Positions 1 through 9,063 of a stretch of DNA of 64,000 nt are shown piece after piece. The DNA lies in assembly GCA_041397845.1 (NCBI GenBank), contig JAWKVW010000011.1, positions 1 through 64,000 of the forward strand, read 5' to 3'. The position numbers and the translations under genes are program-made. A model generated the notes under the pieces. It had not been told where the DNA came from. It ran no database searches and worked only from the letters and a program-made list of their open reading frames with translations. Positions within the stretch are counted from its first letter, which is position 1, and every line of letters starts with the position of its first letter. This DNA comes from JAKPQE01 sp041397845 (GTDB taxonomy: Bacteria > Pseudomonadota > Alphaproteobacteria > Rhizobiales > JAKPQE01).

Positions 1-2043
1 TTCTGGATGCAGACCGAAGGCGTCTTCGGCGTCGCCCTCGGCGTCTCCGCCTCGATGATCTTCCTGTTCGTGCTGTTTGGCGCCCTGCTCGAGAAAGCCG
101 GCGCCGGCAACTATTTCATCAAGCTCGCCTTTGCCCTGCTCGGCCATCTGCGCGGCGGGCCGGCCAAGGCGGCCGTCGTCGCCTCCGCCCTTTCCGGCCT
201 CTATTCAGGCTCCTCGATCGCCAACGTCGTCACCACCGGCACCTTCACCATCCCGCTGATGAAGCGCACCGGTTTCGCGCCTGAAAAGGCCGGCGCCGTC
301 GAGGTTGCCTCCTCGACCAACGGCCAGCTTACCCCGCCGGTCATGGGCGCCGCCGCCTTCCTGATTTCCGAGTTCACCGGCATCACCTACCTGGAAATCA
401 TCAAGCACGCCTTCATTCCGGCGCTCGTCTCCTACATCGCCCTCGTCTACATCGTGCACCTGGAAGCCCTGAAGCTCGGCCTCAAGGGCCTGCAGAAGCC
501 GCCGTCCCATCTGACCGCGATGCAGCGCATGGTCGGCTTCCTGTTCGGCTTCCTCGCCGTCGCCGTGCTCGGCCTCGTCGTCTATTACGGCCTCGGCTGG
601 ATCAAGGTCGCCGTTCCGGGCATGACGACGATCGGCGCCTCGCTGATCTTCCTCGTCGCCTATCTTGCCCTCGCCTTCGTCGCCTCGCGCCGCGACGACC
701 TCGAGATGGACGACCCGAACGCCCCGCTCGAAGTCCTGCCGAAGGCCGGCGACGTCGCCAAGACCGGCCTCTACTACCTGCTGCCGATCGTCGTCCTCCT
801 GTGGTGCATTCTCATCGAGCGCCTGTCGCCGGCCCTGTCGGCCTTCTGGGCGACGATGGGCATGGTCTTCATCGTCTTCACCCAGCACGCGGTGAAATCG
901 ATTTTCCGCGGCCAGGCCGGCAAGCTCGTCGCCGACATCCGCCTCGGCATCGCCGATTTCATCGGCGGCATGATCGCCGGCGCCCGCAACATGGTGCCCA
1001 TCGGCGTCGCTACCGGCGTTGCCGGCATCATCATCGGCGCCGTCTCGCTGACCGGTGCCCATCAGGTCGTCGGCGAGTTCGTCGAATACCTGTCCGGCGG
1101 CAACCTGATGGCCATGCTGCTGCTCGTTGCCGTGATGAGCCTCGTCCTCGGCATGGGCCTGCCGACGACCGCGAACTACATCGTCGTCTCCTCGCTGATG
1201 GCGCCGGTCATCGTCTCCGTCGGCGCCCAGTCCGGCCTCGTCGTGCCGCTGATCGCGGTCCACATGTTCGTGTTCTACTTCGGCATCCTCGCCGACGACA
1301 CGCCGCCCGTGGGCCTTGCCGCCTTCGCCGCCGCCGCCATTTCCGGCGGCGACCCGATCCGCACCGGCCTGCAGGGCTTTGCCTACGACATCCGTACCGC
1401 GCTTCTGCCGTTCCTGTTCATCTTCAACACCGAACTGCTGCTGATCGACGTCAGCGCGGCCAAGGCGGTGTTCATCTTCTGTGTCGCGGTCGTGGCGATG
1501 ATGCTGTTTGCCGCCGCCACACAAGGCTACTTCTTCGCCAGGAGCCGGATCTGGGGATCGGCCCTCCTCCTCCTCGTCGCCTTCACCCTGTTCCGGCCCG
1601 GCTTCTGGCTCGATTACGTGCAGGAGCCTTACGATCACCACGCGGGCACCGAGGTCGTCAGCCTCGCCGAACAGATGCCGGTCAAGGAACCGCTGCGCCT
1701 GCTCGTGCGCGGTCCGGACTTCGACAATCCCGACAAGCTTTCGGAACTGACCATCCTTGCCGACCTCGGCCCGGCCGGCGAGGGCCTTGCCCGCCTCGAG
1801 CACGCCGGCCTCAGGATCATGATCGACGGCGACGTCGCCAAGATCGACGAGCCGATGCCCGGCACGCCCTACTTCAAGAAGTTCCAGATGTTCGACTTCT
1901 ACGGCGATGCCCCGGTCGAGGTTGCCCGCGTCGAACTCGATGCCGACCGGCTGCCGAAGGAGGTCTTCTACATCCCGGCACTCGCCCTCCTCGGCTTCGT
2001 CATCGCCCTGCAGCGTCGTCGCCAGACCCAGCCCGCGTTCTGA
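1..2043 (+). CDS. TRAP transporter fused permease subunit, TAXI type (5' partial)
   Basis: Integral membrane permease of a tripartite ATP-independent periplasmic transporter of the TAXI class, in which the small and large permease parts are one chain. The frame is open at base 1, so the N-terminus lies outside the window; the first in-window ATG (base 7) is internal. About 680 residues are visible, with many hydrophobic segments and DctM-type Gly/Pro-rich loops such as GLPTTANYIV near residue 390. The last ~130 residues form a soluble C-terminal extension resembling DUF3394, then one more membrane segment. It is followed after 13 bp by UspA and then two amino-acid catabolic genes, suggesting uptake of an amino or keto acid. 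The TAXI solute-binding protein is presumably upstream of the window. Confidence 0.9.
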   Translation, partial: FWMQTEGVFGVALGVSASMIFLFVLFGALLEKAGAGNYFIKLAFALLGHLRGGPAKAAVVASALSGLYSGSSIANVVTTGTFTIPLMKRTGFAPEKAGAVEVASSTNGQLTPPVMGAAAFLISEFTGITYLEIIKHAFIPALVSYIALVYIVHLEALKLGLKGLQKPPSHLTAMQRMVGFLFGFLAVAVLGLVVYYGLGWIKVAVPGMTTIGASLIFLVAYLALAFVASRRDDLEMDDPNAPLEVLPKAGDVAKTGLYYLLPIVVLLWCILIERLSPALSAFWATMGMVFIVFTQHAVKSIFRGQAGKLVADIRLGIADFIGGMIAGARNMVPIGVATGVAGIIIGAVSLTGAHQVVGEFVEYLSGGNLMAMLLLVAVMSLVLGMGLPTTANYIVVSSLMAPVIVSVGAQSGLVVPLIAVHMFVFYFGILADDTPPVGLAAFAAAAISGGDPIRTGLQGFAYDIRTALLPFLFIFNTELLLIDVSAAKAVFIFCVAVVAMMLFAAATQGYFFARSRIWGSALLLLVAFTLFRPGFWLDYVQEPYDHHAGTEVVSLAEQMPVKEPLRLLVRGPDFDNPDKLSELTILADLGPAGEGLARLEHAGLRIMIDGDVAKIDEPMPGTPYFKKFQMFDFYGDAPVEVARVELDADRLPKEVFYIPALALLGFVIALQRRRQTQPAF

Positions 2044-2056
2044 AGGAGCAAGACCG

Positions 2057-2485
2057 ATGTTCACAAGGATTCTCCTGCCGATCGACCTGGGTGAGGAAAG
2101 CTCCTACCTGAAGCCCCTCGCCGTCGCCGAACGGCTCGCCGCCGACTACGACGCCGCCCTGCACGTGATGACGGTCATTCCGACCTACTCGTTTCCGGTG
2201 GTCGGCTCGTACTTCCCCAAGAACTTCGAGAAAGAGGCGATGGACGCCACCAAGGCGGGCCTGAAGGAACTGCTGGAGCGGGTCGCCAGGCACCCCGAGC
2301 GGATCAAGGGCCATGTCGCCCACGGCACCATCTATGCCGAGATCATCCGGGTTGCCGAGGTGCTCGACTGCGATCTCATCGTGCTCGCCTCGCACCGGCC
2401 CGATCTCAAGGACTACCTGCTCGGCCCCAACGCCGCCCGCGTCGTGCGCCATGCCGACCGCTCCGTTTTCGTCGTTCGGCCCTGA
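2057..2485 (+). CDS. Universal stress protein, UspA family
   Basis: A 142-residue cytoplasmic UspA-fold protein. It opens with the typical beta strand and acidic loop (ILLPIDLGEES) and closes with the UspA C-terminal signature around LLGPNAARVVRHADRSVFVV, where ATP-binding members carry GxxGx9G(S/T); here the second glycine is not obvious, so nucleotide binding is uncertain. The ATG at 2057 has an AAGGAG ribosome site 8 bp upstream. It sits 13 bp after the TRAP permease stop. UspA genes are often found beside TRAP genes, where they are thought to modulate transport. Confidence 0.9.
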   Translation: MFTRILLPIDLGEESSYLKPLAVAERLAADYDAALHVMTVIPTYSFPVVGSYFPKNFEKEAMDATKAGLKELLERVARHPERIKGHVAHGTIYAEIIRVAEVLDCDLIVLASHRPDLKDYLLGPNAARVVRHADRSVFVVRP

Positions 2486-2524
2486 GCCGGCGACCGCCGA
2501 AATCCGCGACCCGGAATTGACGAA

Positions 2525-3863
2525 ATGAAATCCGAAGCCGTTTTCGCCCGCGTCTGCAACGCCGACCTGCCCGTCGCCGTCGGCGGCGATGGGCCCTACA
2601 TCATCGACGCCGAGGGCAATCGCTATCTCGATGCCTGCGGCGGCGCTGCCGTCTCCTGCCTTGGCCATTCGAGCCGCACCGTGCTCGATGCGGTCAAGAC
2701 CCAGCTCGACCGCATCGCCTATGCCCATACGAGCTTCTTCACCTCCGAGCCGGCCGAGGCGCTGGCCCAAAAGCTCGTCTCGCTCGCGCCCGGCGACATC
2801 GCCCGCGTCTATTTCGTCTCCGGCGGTTCGGAGGCGACCGAATCGGCGATCAAGCTCGCCCGCCAGTATTTCCTCGAGACCGGCGAGCCGCAGCGCCGCC
2901 ACGTCATCGCCCGCTGGCAGAGCTATCACGGCAACACCCTCGGGGCGCTAGCCGCCGGCGGCAACCGCTGGCGCCGCACCCAGTTCGAACCCTATCTCGC
3001 GCCCGCCATGCACCACATCGCGCCCTGCCACTACTGGCGCTGGGCCGAGACCGGCGAGACCGAGGAAAACTACGGCCGCCGTGTCGCCGACGAGCTCGAG
3101 GCGAAGATCCTCGAACTTGGCCCGGACACTGTCGCCGCCTTCATCGCCGAGCCGGTCGTCGGCGCCACCATGGGTGCCGTCCCGTCCGTGCCCGGCTATT
3201 TCCAGCGCATCCGCGAGATCTGCGACCGCTACGGCGTTCTTCTCATCCTCGATGAAGTAATGTGTGGCATGGGCCGCACCGGCACCATGTTCGCCTGCGA
3301 GCAGGACGAGGTCGCGCCGGACATCCTTTGCATTGCCAAGGGCCTCGGCGCCGGCATCCAGCCGATCGGCGCGATGCTGTGCACCGCTCGCATCCATGAT
3401 GCGATCGCTGCCGGCTCAGGCTTCTTCCAGCACGGCCACACCTATCTCGGCCACCCGACCGCCTGCGCCGCCGGCATGGCCGTCATCGGCGAAATCGAGG
3501 CGAACAACCTGCTCGACAATGTCCGCGCCATGGGCGCCCGCCTGCAGGAGGGGCTCGAGGAAGCGTTCGGCCAGCACCCGAATGTCGGTGACATTCGCGG
3601 CCGCGGCCTTTTCCGCGGCATCGAGATCGTCGCCGACCGGGAAACGAGGGCCGCCTTCGCCCCCTCCGACAAGATCAACGTCAAGCTGAAGAAGGCCGCG
3701 ATGGCCGAACGGCTGATGGTCTACCCGATGGCGGCACACCGACGGCCAGACCGGCGATCACGTTCTTCTCGCCCCGTCCTACATCGTCGGGCCGGAGGAG
3801 ATCGACGACATCGTCGCCCGCCTCGTCCGCGCCTTCGACGCCGTCCTGCCGGCAGGGCAATGA
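2525..3863 (+). pseudogene. Class III (PLP) aminotransferase, frameshifted near its 3' end
   Basis: Fold-type I class III aminotransferase (acetylornithine/omega-amino acid family) of about 445 residues. Visible features: phosphate-binding SGGSEAT (99-105), ILDEV with the PLP-ring Asp (D243), and the Schiff-base Lys in CIAKGLGAG (K272). The frame is lost just after VYPM, at 3731-3738. Downstream the sequence resumes one frame over as DGQTGDHVLLAPSYIVGPEE and runs to TGA 3861-3863. Relatives usually have MGGT-DG at the break, so two missing bases would restore the protein. Its stop overlaps the next ATG (ATGA), showing translational coupling. With the cleavage enzyme downstream it probably degrades a beta- or gamma-amino acid. 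Sequencing error is as likely as a real mutation. Confidence 0.85.
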
Positions 3864-4633
3864 CCGCGCTGCCGGCCATCGTCGTTGCCCCGAACGGCGC
3901 CCGCAAGACGCACGCCGACCATCCGGCCGTGCCGGTCACCATCCCGGAAATCGTCGCGACCGCTGCCGCCTGCTTCAAGGCCGGCGTACGCCATCCACGC
4001 CCATGTCCGCGACGCGGCAGGCGGCCATGTCCTCGATGCCGGCTCTCTATCGCGAGCTGATCTCCGAGCTTGCCGGCGCCGTGCCGGCAATGCTGGTGCA
4101 GATCACCACCGAGGCTGTCGGCCGCTATTCGCCGGCCGAGCAGCGCGCCGTCGTCATCGACGTCGTGCCGAAAGCCGCTTCAGTTGCCCTGAAGGAAATG
4201 GTGCCGGACGAGGCCGATACCGCCGACGCCGCCCGCTTCTATGAAGGGAAACGCCGAGGCCGGCGTCGCCGTGCGGCATATCCTCTATGCGCCCGGGAAG
4301 CGTCGACCGCCTCGCCCGCCTCGCCGCCGCCGGTGTCATCCCGCCGGCGAGATGGAAGTGCTCTTCGTCCTGGCCGTTATGCCGCCAATCTCGAGAGCGA
4401 CCTGCCGACTCGAGCCGTTTCTCGACCGCCTCGCCGAATTCCGCAGAAGGTCGTCCTCGCCGCCTTCATGGTCTGCGCCTTTGGCCGCTCGGAAACACCG
4501 GCGCTTGCTGCCCTGCGCTGGCGGCCCGCGTCGGCTTCGAGAACAGTCTCTGGATGGCCGATGGTCATTTGCCGCCGACAATGCCGAGCGCGTCGCCGAG
4601 ATCGCCGCGATTGCCCGGACCGTTGCCGCGTAG
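3860..4633 (+). pseudogene. 3-keto-5-aminohexanoate cleavage enzyme family (BKACE/DUF849), many frameshifts
   Basis: Beta-keto acid cleavage enzyme homolog: members condense a beta-keto acid with acetyl-CoA to yield acetoacetate and a CoA ester, using an active-site Zn. The family pattern can be followed piece by piece through all three frames: APNGARKTHADHPAVPVTIPE, then YAIHAHVRDAAGGHVLDAG (metal-binding HxH), LYRELISELAGAVPAML, VPKAASVALKEMVPDEAD, GNAEAGVAVRHILYAP, SVDRLARLAAAG, GEMEVLFVL, RYAANLESDLP, LEPFLDRLAEF, KVVLAAFMVCAFGR, ENSLWMADGHLPP and finally ADNAERVAEIAAIARTVAA before TAG 4631. At least eight frame changes occur in 770 bp. The ATG overlaps the aminotransferase TGA. As read it cannot make protein; the preserved motif order suggests very recent damage or poor sequence quality. 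Confidence 0.8.
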
Positions 4634-4638
4634 GTCCT

Positions 4639-5091
4639 TCAGCGACCGCGCTTGATCGCCTGGACGGCGTTTTCAAGGGCCGACAGGAACCGCGACCGGT
4701 CGGCCTTCGAGAACGACGGCCCGCCGCCCCGGATGGCGCCGCTGTCGCGCAGCTCGGCGTTGAGATCGCGCATCGCCAGCGCCATGCCGATATTGTCCGC
4801 GTCGAACGGCTTGCCCGTCGGCCCGAGCACCCGCGCGCCATTCGGCAGGCAGCGGCCGGCAAGCGGAATGTCGGCGGTGATGACGACGTCCCCCGCCCCG
4901 GCATGCTCGGCGATCCAGTCGTCCGCCTTGTCCGGCCCTTCCGGCACCACGACCCGGCGCACCTGCGGATGTTCGGTCGAGAGCATCCAGCGGTTCGACA
5001 CCATGTGCACGACGAGGTCATGCCGCTCGGCAACGCGCACCACCTCGTCCTTGACCGGACAGGCGTCGGCATCGACGAAAATCTCGAGCAT
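4639..5091 (-). CDS. YaiI/YqxD family protein (UPF0178, DUF188)
   Basis: A 150-residue cytoplasmic protein with the DUF188 hallmark IFVDADACPVKDE at its N-terminus, followed by VVITADIPLAGRCL and FDADNIGMALAMRDL. The conserved Asp residues resemble a PIN-like or NYN-like nuclease core, but no activity is established for this family. Full family length, ATG start, intact. It converges on the damaged cleavage-enzyme gene with only 5 bp between stops. Confidence 0.92.
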   Translation of the reverse strand: MLEIFVDADACPVKDEVVRVAERHDLVVHMVSNRWMLSTEHPQVRRVVVPEGPDKADDWIAEHAGAGDVVITADIPLAGRCLPNGARVLGPTGKPFDADNIGMALAMRDLNAELRDSGAIRGGGPSFSKADRSRFLSALENAVQAIKRGR

Positions 5092-5124
5092 CCGAAAGTC
5101 TCCGTGCCTGCGGCCCGGGCCGGC

Positions 5125-7107
5125 TCAGGCCGAGAGCTTCAGCTCGTCGACGCGCGCGAGTACCCAGGCCGGCCCGCCCTGCTTCGAGGGTTGCTTTGCC
5201 CTGTACATCGCAAGGTCGGCGGCCTTCATCAAGTCCGACGACGACGTCGCGTGCACTCCGAAGACCGAAATGCCGATTGCCGTTCCGACCCGGGCCTCGA
5301 GGCCACCGGGCAGCGCCACCACGTCGACAAGGCTCGCCGCAATCCGCTCGCTTGTCGCGATCGCCGCATCGGCATCGCTCCCCGCCGCCATGACGACGAG
5401 GAATTCGTCGCCGCCGAGACGCACCACCTCGCCGGCCGCGCCGGTTGCCGCCTTGAGCCGCGCCGCGACGATCTTCAGCAACTCGTCGCCGGCATCATGG
5501 CCGAAGGTGTCGTTGACCTGCTTGAAGCCGTTGAGATCGAGGCAGAGCAGCGCGAACGGCCGGCCGCTGTCCGTCGCGCCGACCACCGCATCCTTCAGGA
5601 TAGCCTGCAGCGCCGCGCGATTGGCAAGGCCGGTCAGCGGGTCGCGATAGGCGATCGTCTCCAGCGCCCGCTCCTTTTCCTTGCGCGCGCTGATGTCCCG
5701 GATGATCGCAAGGGCGACCCGGTCGGTCGCATCGCCGCCCGGCGTCACCAGCATTTCAAGGTCGAGCTTGTGGCCGTCCCGCCCCGGACGATGCACCTCG
5801 AAACGCTCGCTGCGCCCGAAGACGACGACATTGGCGAGCCGCTCGATCTCTTCAGCCGAGAAGAACGCTCCGACATTTGCCTCCTGCAGCGCCTTTGGCC
5901 GCGCGCCGAGCAGTTCCGCCGCCGCCGCGTTCGAGGCAAGGATGCGCCCGTCCGGCCCGAAGGTGAGAATGCCGTCCGGTATCGCCGCCGCGACTTCGGC
6001 AAGCTTCGGATCGAGCCGCTGCACGATGAGCCGGAAGGCGCGCCGGAACCGTTCGCCGCTCGGATGGAATGCAAGGAACGCCGTCGCATAGCTGATGACC
6101 ACGGCGATGAATGGCGCAAAGAACGAGATCTCGACCCGATTGCCGAGCATTTGCCAGAGCGGCGGCCAGCTCGCCAGCAATGCCATGCACAGCACCAGCG
6201 ACAGCCAGCCCGGCAAGAGCGCGAACAGCGGCACGAAGACGAGCGGAACAAGCGCCAGGCCGGCCAGCTCCACCGCCGGCCCGGGTTCGAACGCCCCGGA
6301 TCCCGAAAGCCGTGTCTCGACGCCGGCGGCAAGCGCCTCGACAAAGGAAATCGACCCGTCGACCGGCGTCGCAACGCGCGTCGCACCGATCCCCTCGGTC
6401 GTGCCGAGAACGACCAGCTTGCCGGCGAGCCGCGCCGAAACATCCTGCCCGTCAAGCAGATCGGCGAGCGACACCACAGGGATATCCGCGACCCGGAGAC
6501 CGAAATCGAAATATTTCGGCTGGCCGGCCTCCGGCCCGAGCCCGGTCAGCCAGTCGATCGCGTGCAGGCGGTCCGCCCCGAAGGCCGGCATCGCCCGCAG
6601 CACGGCGTCCTCATCGAGGACAATCCCGGCATCAACGACGGTCGCCACTTCAGCGATTTGTTCGATCGGCTGATAGACGGCGTGCGCCCGGCCGGATTCG
6701 CCCTCTCCCGACGGGGTCGAGTATTGCACGACGGCGACCCGGTCCCGGCCGATCATCGACAGGGCATTGGCAAGCGCCGCATCTTCCCCCGCGCTCCCGT
6801 GCTCCGTGAACAGCAGGCTGACAACGGTCCGCTTCGCCCCGGCCTCGCCAAGCGCCTGCAAACCCCTGGCAAGCGCATCGCGCGGAATCGGATAGCGGTC
6901 GAACCGCGCCCGCGTCCGCTCGTCGATGGCAACGATCGCCACCTTCCCGGAAGGCTCGTGTCGATGCATCATCTGCCGCATGTCGCGGGCAACGAGATCG
7001 GTGCGGTCGAAAGCGCCGGAAAGAACGAGCAGAATGACGACAGGCGAAAGGGCAATTCCGGCAATCAGCCGGTAAAGCAGCGGAAAACGCGACAATCGGG
7101 ATAGCAT
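5125..7107 (-). CDS. CHASE2-PAS-GGDEF diguanylate cyclase
   Basis: Membrane sensor that should make cyclic di-GMP from two GTP. From the ATG at 7107 the protein has 660 residues: N-terminal membrane segment (~10-30), periplasmic CHASE2 sensor (~45-270), three membrane helices (~275-350), PAS domain (~375-480), then GGDEF (~485-650). The signature is intact (RLGGDEFLV, residues 563-571), so catalysis is expected. The RxxD inhibitory site normally just before it is absent (ATGAAGEVV instead), implying no product inhibition through that site. A longer frame opens at TTG 7152, with another ATG at 7128, but 7107 has an AGGA ribosome site close by. The only obvious c-di-GMP gene in the window. Confidence 0.9.
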   Translation of the reverse strand: MLSRLSRFPLLYRLIAGIALSPVVILLVLSGAFDRTDLVARDMRQMMHRHEPSGKVAIVAIDERTRARFDRYPIPRDALARGLQALGEAGAKRTVVSLLFTEHGSAGEDAALANALSMIGRDRVAVVQYSTPSGEGESGRAHAVYQPIEQIAEVATVVDAGIVLDEDAVLRAMPAFGADRLHAIDWLTGLGPEAGQPKYFDFGLRVADIPVVSLADLLDGQDVSARLAGKLVVLGTTEGIGATRVATPVDGSISFVEALAAGVETRLSGSGAFEPGPAVELAGLALVPLVFVPLFALLPGWLSLVLCMALLASWPPLWQMLGNRVEISFFAPFIAVVISYATAFLAFHPSGERFRRAFRLIVQRLDPKLAEVAAAIPDGILTFGPDGRILASNAAAAELLGARPKALQEANVGAFFSAEEIERLANVVVFGRSERFEVHRPGRDGHKLDLEMLVTPGGDATDRVALAIIRDISARKEKERALETIAYRDPLTGLANRAALQAILKDAVVGATDSGRPFALLCLDLNGFKQVNDTFGHDAGDELLKIVAARLKAATGAAGEVVRLGGDEFLVVMAAGSDADAAIATSERIAASLVDVVALPGGLEARVGTAIGISVFGVHATSSSDLMKAADLAMYRAKQPSKQGGPAWVLARVDELKLSA

Positions 7108-7322
7108 GTTCCTGTCCGCGCCCCGCATCGCAATCGCCGATGCCCTGATCAAGTTCGCGCCGGCTGAACCGCCGGCAACATCCGCCCCGCCGCAGACCGC
7201 CGCTTTGGCGGCCGCTATCGCAGGCGATATTGCACAAAAGACCTGAAAATCCGGTTAGCCGGGAACGCCGCTCCGCCCGTTGGCCCGGCCCTCGCCAAGG
7301 ATGGCCGCAACGGTCGCCTTGA

Positions 7323-7571
7323 TCATTCGGCAGCGAGAGTCGGATTGGACATCGAGCCTCCCGGCGGCACCACCCCGTTTGCCCTGGTACCGGGGGTCGT
7401 GCCCTGGCCGTCGAGCGCGGCGACAACATCTCCGAATGTGTTGTTGACGGCCTTGCCCGCCGCATCGACGCCGGCAAGGACGACCATGCCGATGCCCGAA
7501 GAGATCACGGCATATTCGATTGCGGTCGCCCCGCCCTCGTCCGCCAGAAATTCCAGTGCAACCTTCAGCAT
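7323..7571 (-). CDS. Flp/Fap type IVb pilin
   Basis: Small 82-residue pilin precursor. After a short leader (MLKVALEFLADEGG) comes the type IVb processing site G|ATAIEYA, with Glu5 and Tyr6 of the mature chain as expected for cleavage by a TadV/CpaA peptidase. The hydrophobic helix continues as VISSGIGMVVLAGVDAAG and then AVNNTFGDV. A Gly/Pro/Thr-rich tail of ~25 residues follows, longer than in most Flp proteins. The ATG at 7571 is preceded by AAAAGG; the longer in-frame start at 7598 lacks support. Third in a row of pilin copies on this strand. No tad/cpa assembly genes are in the window. Confidence 0.88.
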   Translation of the reverse strand: MLKVALEFLADEGGATAIEYAVISSGIGMVVLAGVDAAGKAVNNTFGDVVAALDGQGTTPGTRANGVVPPGGSMSNPTLAAE

Positions 7572-7615
7572 GCTTTGCCTTTTGCCAGCTAGACGCATTT
7601 TTCGGCTTTTGCTGG

Positions 7616-7867
7616 TTAGTCGATGGAAACGGAAACAGCCATCGGCGCATCGGCGAAGCCGCCCTCGGCCGGCGCAGGCATTCCCGAAACCGGCGCAGAA
7701 TCTGATGATCCGCCAAGGGCCAATGTTGCTTTGCCGAACGTTTCATTGACGGCCTTGCCCGCCGCATCCACGCCGGCAAGGACGACCATGCCGACGCCCG
7801 AAGAGATCATATACCCGATTGCGGTCGCCCCGCTCTCGTCCGACACGAAGTCAAACCGTTTCAGCAT
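7616..7867 (-). CDS. Flp-type pilin paralog with altered processing site
   Basis: An 83-residue paralog of the adjacent pilin: the stretch GMVVLAGVDAAGKAVN is identical. At the processing site it reads SGATAIGYMISSG instead of GGATAIEYAVISSG: the +5 glutamate is a glycine and one residue is missing, a clean 3-nt difference that keeps frame. Glu5 is normally needed for subunit registration and N-methylation in type IV pilins, so this copy may be a minor or non-assembling pilin. The C-terminal tail (Ser/Ala/Pro-rich, ~35 residues) differs from its neighbour. ATG at 7867 with GGGAAGC upstream. Confidence 0.8.
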   Translation of the reverse strand: MLKRFDFVSDESGATAIGYMISSGVGMVVLAGVDAAGKAVNETFGKATLALGGSSDSAPVSGMPAPAEGGFADAPMAVSVSID

Positions 7868-8099
7868 GCTTCCCCGATCTCTCGAAAGAAATATGCCGTC
7901 AAACTTCTAAACGACGGTTTGAATAATGTATAAAATTTTAGCCAACGACAACAAAACCTGACAAAAAGACAGCGGCGTCAAGAAACGGGGCCGCTTGCCA
8001 GTCCGCCGCTGACGGGCCGGAAGATCAGGAAGCGAAATCGACTGGTGCGGCGCCATCAGCGGCTTCCGCTACCCTTCGCAATCGGCGGCGGCATCACAG

Positions 8100-8285
8100 G
8101 GTGTCGATGCCGGACGACCCTGCGGAGTGCATTGGCGAAACCTTTGAAGATGCCAGTTGACTGCCTTGCCCGCCATGTCGACACCCGCCAGCATGACGAC
8201 GCCGATCCCCGAAGATATCAGGCCGTATTCGATCGCCGTTGCGGCACGTTCGTCCGCAATGAAATCGCAGGAACTGCTTCAGCAT
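8100..8285 (-). pseudogene. Third Flp-type pilin copy, frameshifted
   Basis: Starting at ATG 8285 the sequence reads MLKQFLR, then after one frame change FIADERAATAIEYGLISSG and GVVMLAGVDMAGKAVN, then after a second change FKGFANALRRVV. This is the canonical Flp layout with Glu5-Tyr6 present, though the residue before the cleavage site is Ala instead of Gly. Two frameshifts (near 8265 and near 8165) break it. It is the most upstream of three tandem pilin copies and closest to the AT-rich likely promoter region. Either a dead copy or a sequencing artefact. Confidence 0.7.
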
Positions 8286-8628
8286 CGCTTCCTCCGCCGT
8301 AAGGAAACATTTGCCGAATATTCGGCGTGCTTGCCGGGCTTTCTTGATAGATAGTTAAAATGGGAACGATTTCGCGGCGTTAACCTATAGAGCATTTCCG
8401 GAAAAGCGGGAACCGGTTTTCCGTCCGGAAATGCGCAAAAAACAACGAGTTTGAGCGCCGAAGCAATTCTGTGAAAAGCGGCAGCGCTATAGGCGTCAGC
8501 CGGATTTCCGGCCGGTACGGCAAGACCCGCGAGCCATGCCCCTGCCGATCGGCGGCGAACCAGGATTTAGGGGATGATCCCCGGGCCGGCTTCTGCTTCC
8601 ATGGCGGCCTGTGACACCGGAGCCGGCA
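8286..8628. other. Intergenic region between pilin and DUF3995 genes
   Basis: Contains the start of the divergent pilin transcription unit (AT-rich TTGATAGATAGTTAAAATG near 8345) and a dispersed palindrome at 8392-8434 listed separately. I see no gene in it. Confidence 0.5.
8392..8434. repeat. Dispersed palindromic repeat (Rhizobiales GCATTTCCGGA type)
   Basis: Arms GCATTTCCGGA (8392-8402) and TCCGGAAATGC (8424-8434) are perfect 11-bp inverted repeats flanking GGGAACCGGTTTTCC. Elements with this exact core are scattered in many Hyphomicrobiales intergenic regions. It would fold as a hairpin in either transcript. Confidence 0.65.
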
Positions 8629-9057
8629 ATGCCCGCACTTGCCACCATCCTTGCCGCTGTATTCGTCGTCCTTGCGCTCCTCCACGCCTACTGGGCGTTC
8701 GGCGGAACCTTCGGCAAGGCGGCGGCAATCCCGGAGATCAACGGCGCCCCGGCCTTCGAGCCTTCGGCCGCCGGCACGATGCTGGTCGCCGCCGGCCTTC
8801 TCGCCTGCGCCCTTGTCATCGGCATTGCCGCCGGGCTCACGAACGGATCTGGCGACCTGCGCGGTCTGGCCGGATGGGTCGCATATGGACTTGCCGCCGC
8901 GCTGCTCCTGCGTGCCGTTGGCGAATTCCGGCTTGTCGGTTTTTTCAAGCGCGTGCGTGGCTCGGCCTTTTCACGGATGGACGATTTCGTCTACTCGCCG
9001 CTCTGTGTCGCCCTCGCCCTTGCCATTGTTGTTCTGCTGCAAAACCCCGGTGCCTGA
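8629..9057 (+). CDS. DUF3995 domain-containing membrane protein
   Basis: A 142-residue integral membrane protein with four predicted helices (about residues 3-20, 45-67, 80-97 and 120-138). The family signature LLHAYWAFGG occurs at the end of helix 1 and FSRMDDFVYSPLC before helix 4. Function unknown in the family. I chose ATG 8629 because GGAG lies 6 bp upstream; an in-frame GTG at 8611 is possible. Convergent with the ketoreductase gene, 6 bp between stops. Confidence 0.88.
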   Translation: MPALATILAAVFVVLALLHAYWAFGGTFGKAAAIPEINGAPAFEPSAAGTMLVAAGLLACALVIGIAAGLTNGSGDLRGLAGWVAYGLAAALLLRAVGEFRLVGFFKRVRGSAFSRMDDFVYSPLCVALALAIVVLLQNPGA

Positions 9058-9063
9058 TCCGGC

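Noticed and set aside
205..2064. 619-residue open frame antisense to the TRAP permease
   Set aside because: Composition is an Asp/Glu/Gly/Arg-rich antisense shadow of a GC-rich gene; no domain, and the plus strand encodes a clear permease.
4003..7104. 1033-residue plus-strand open frame
   Set aside because: Antisense to the DUF188 and CHASE2-GGDEF genes; Arg-rich with no family-like sequence beyond the short cleavage-enzyme fragment at its start.
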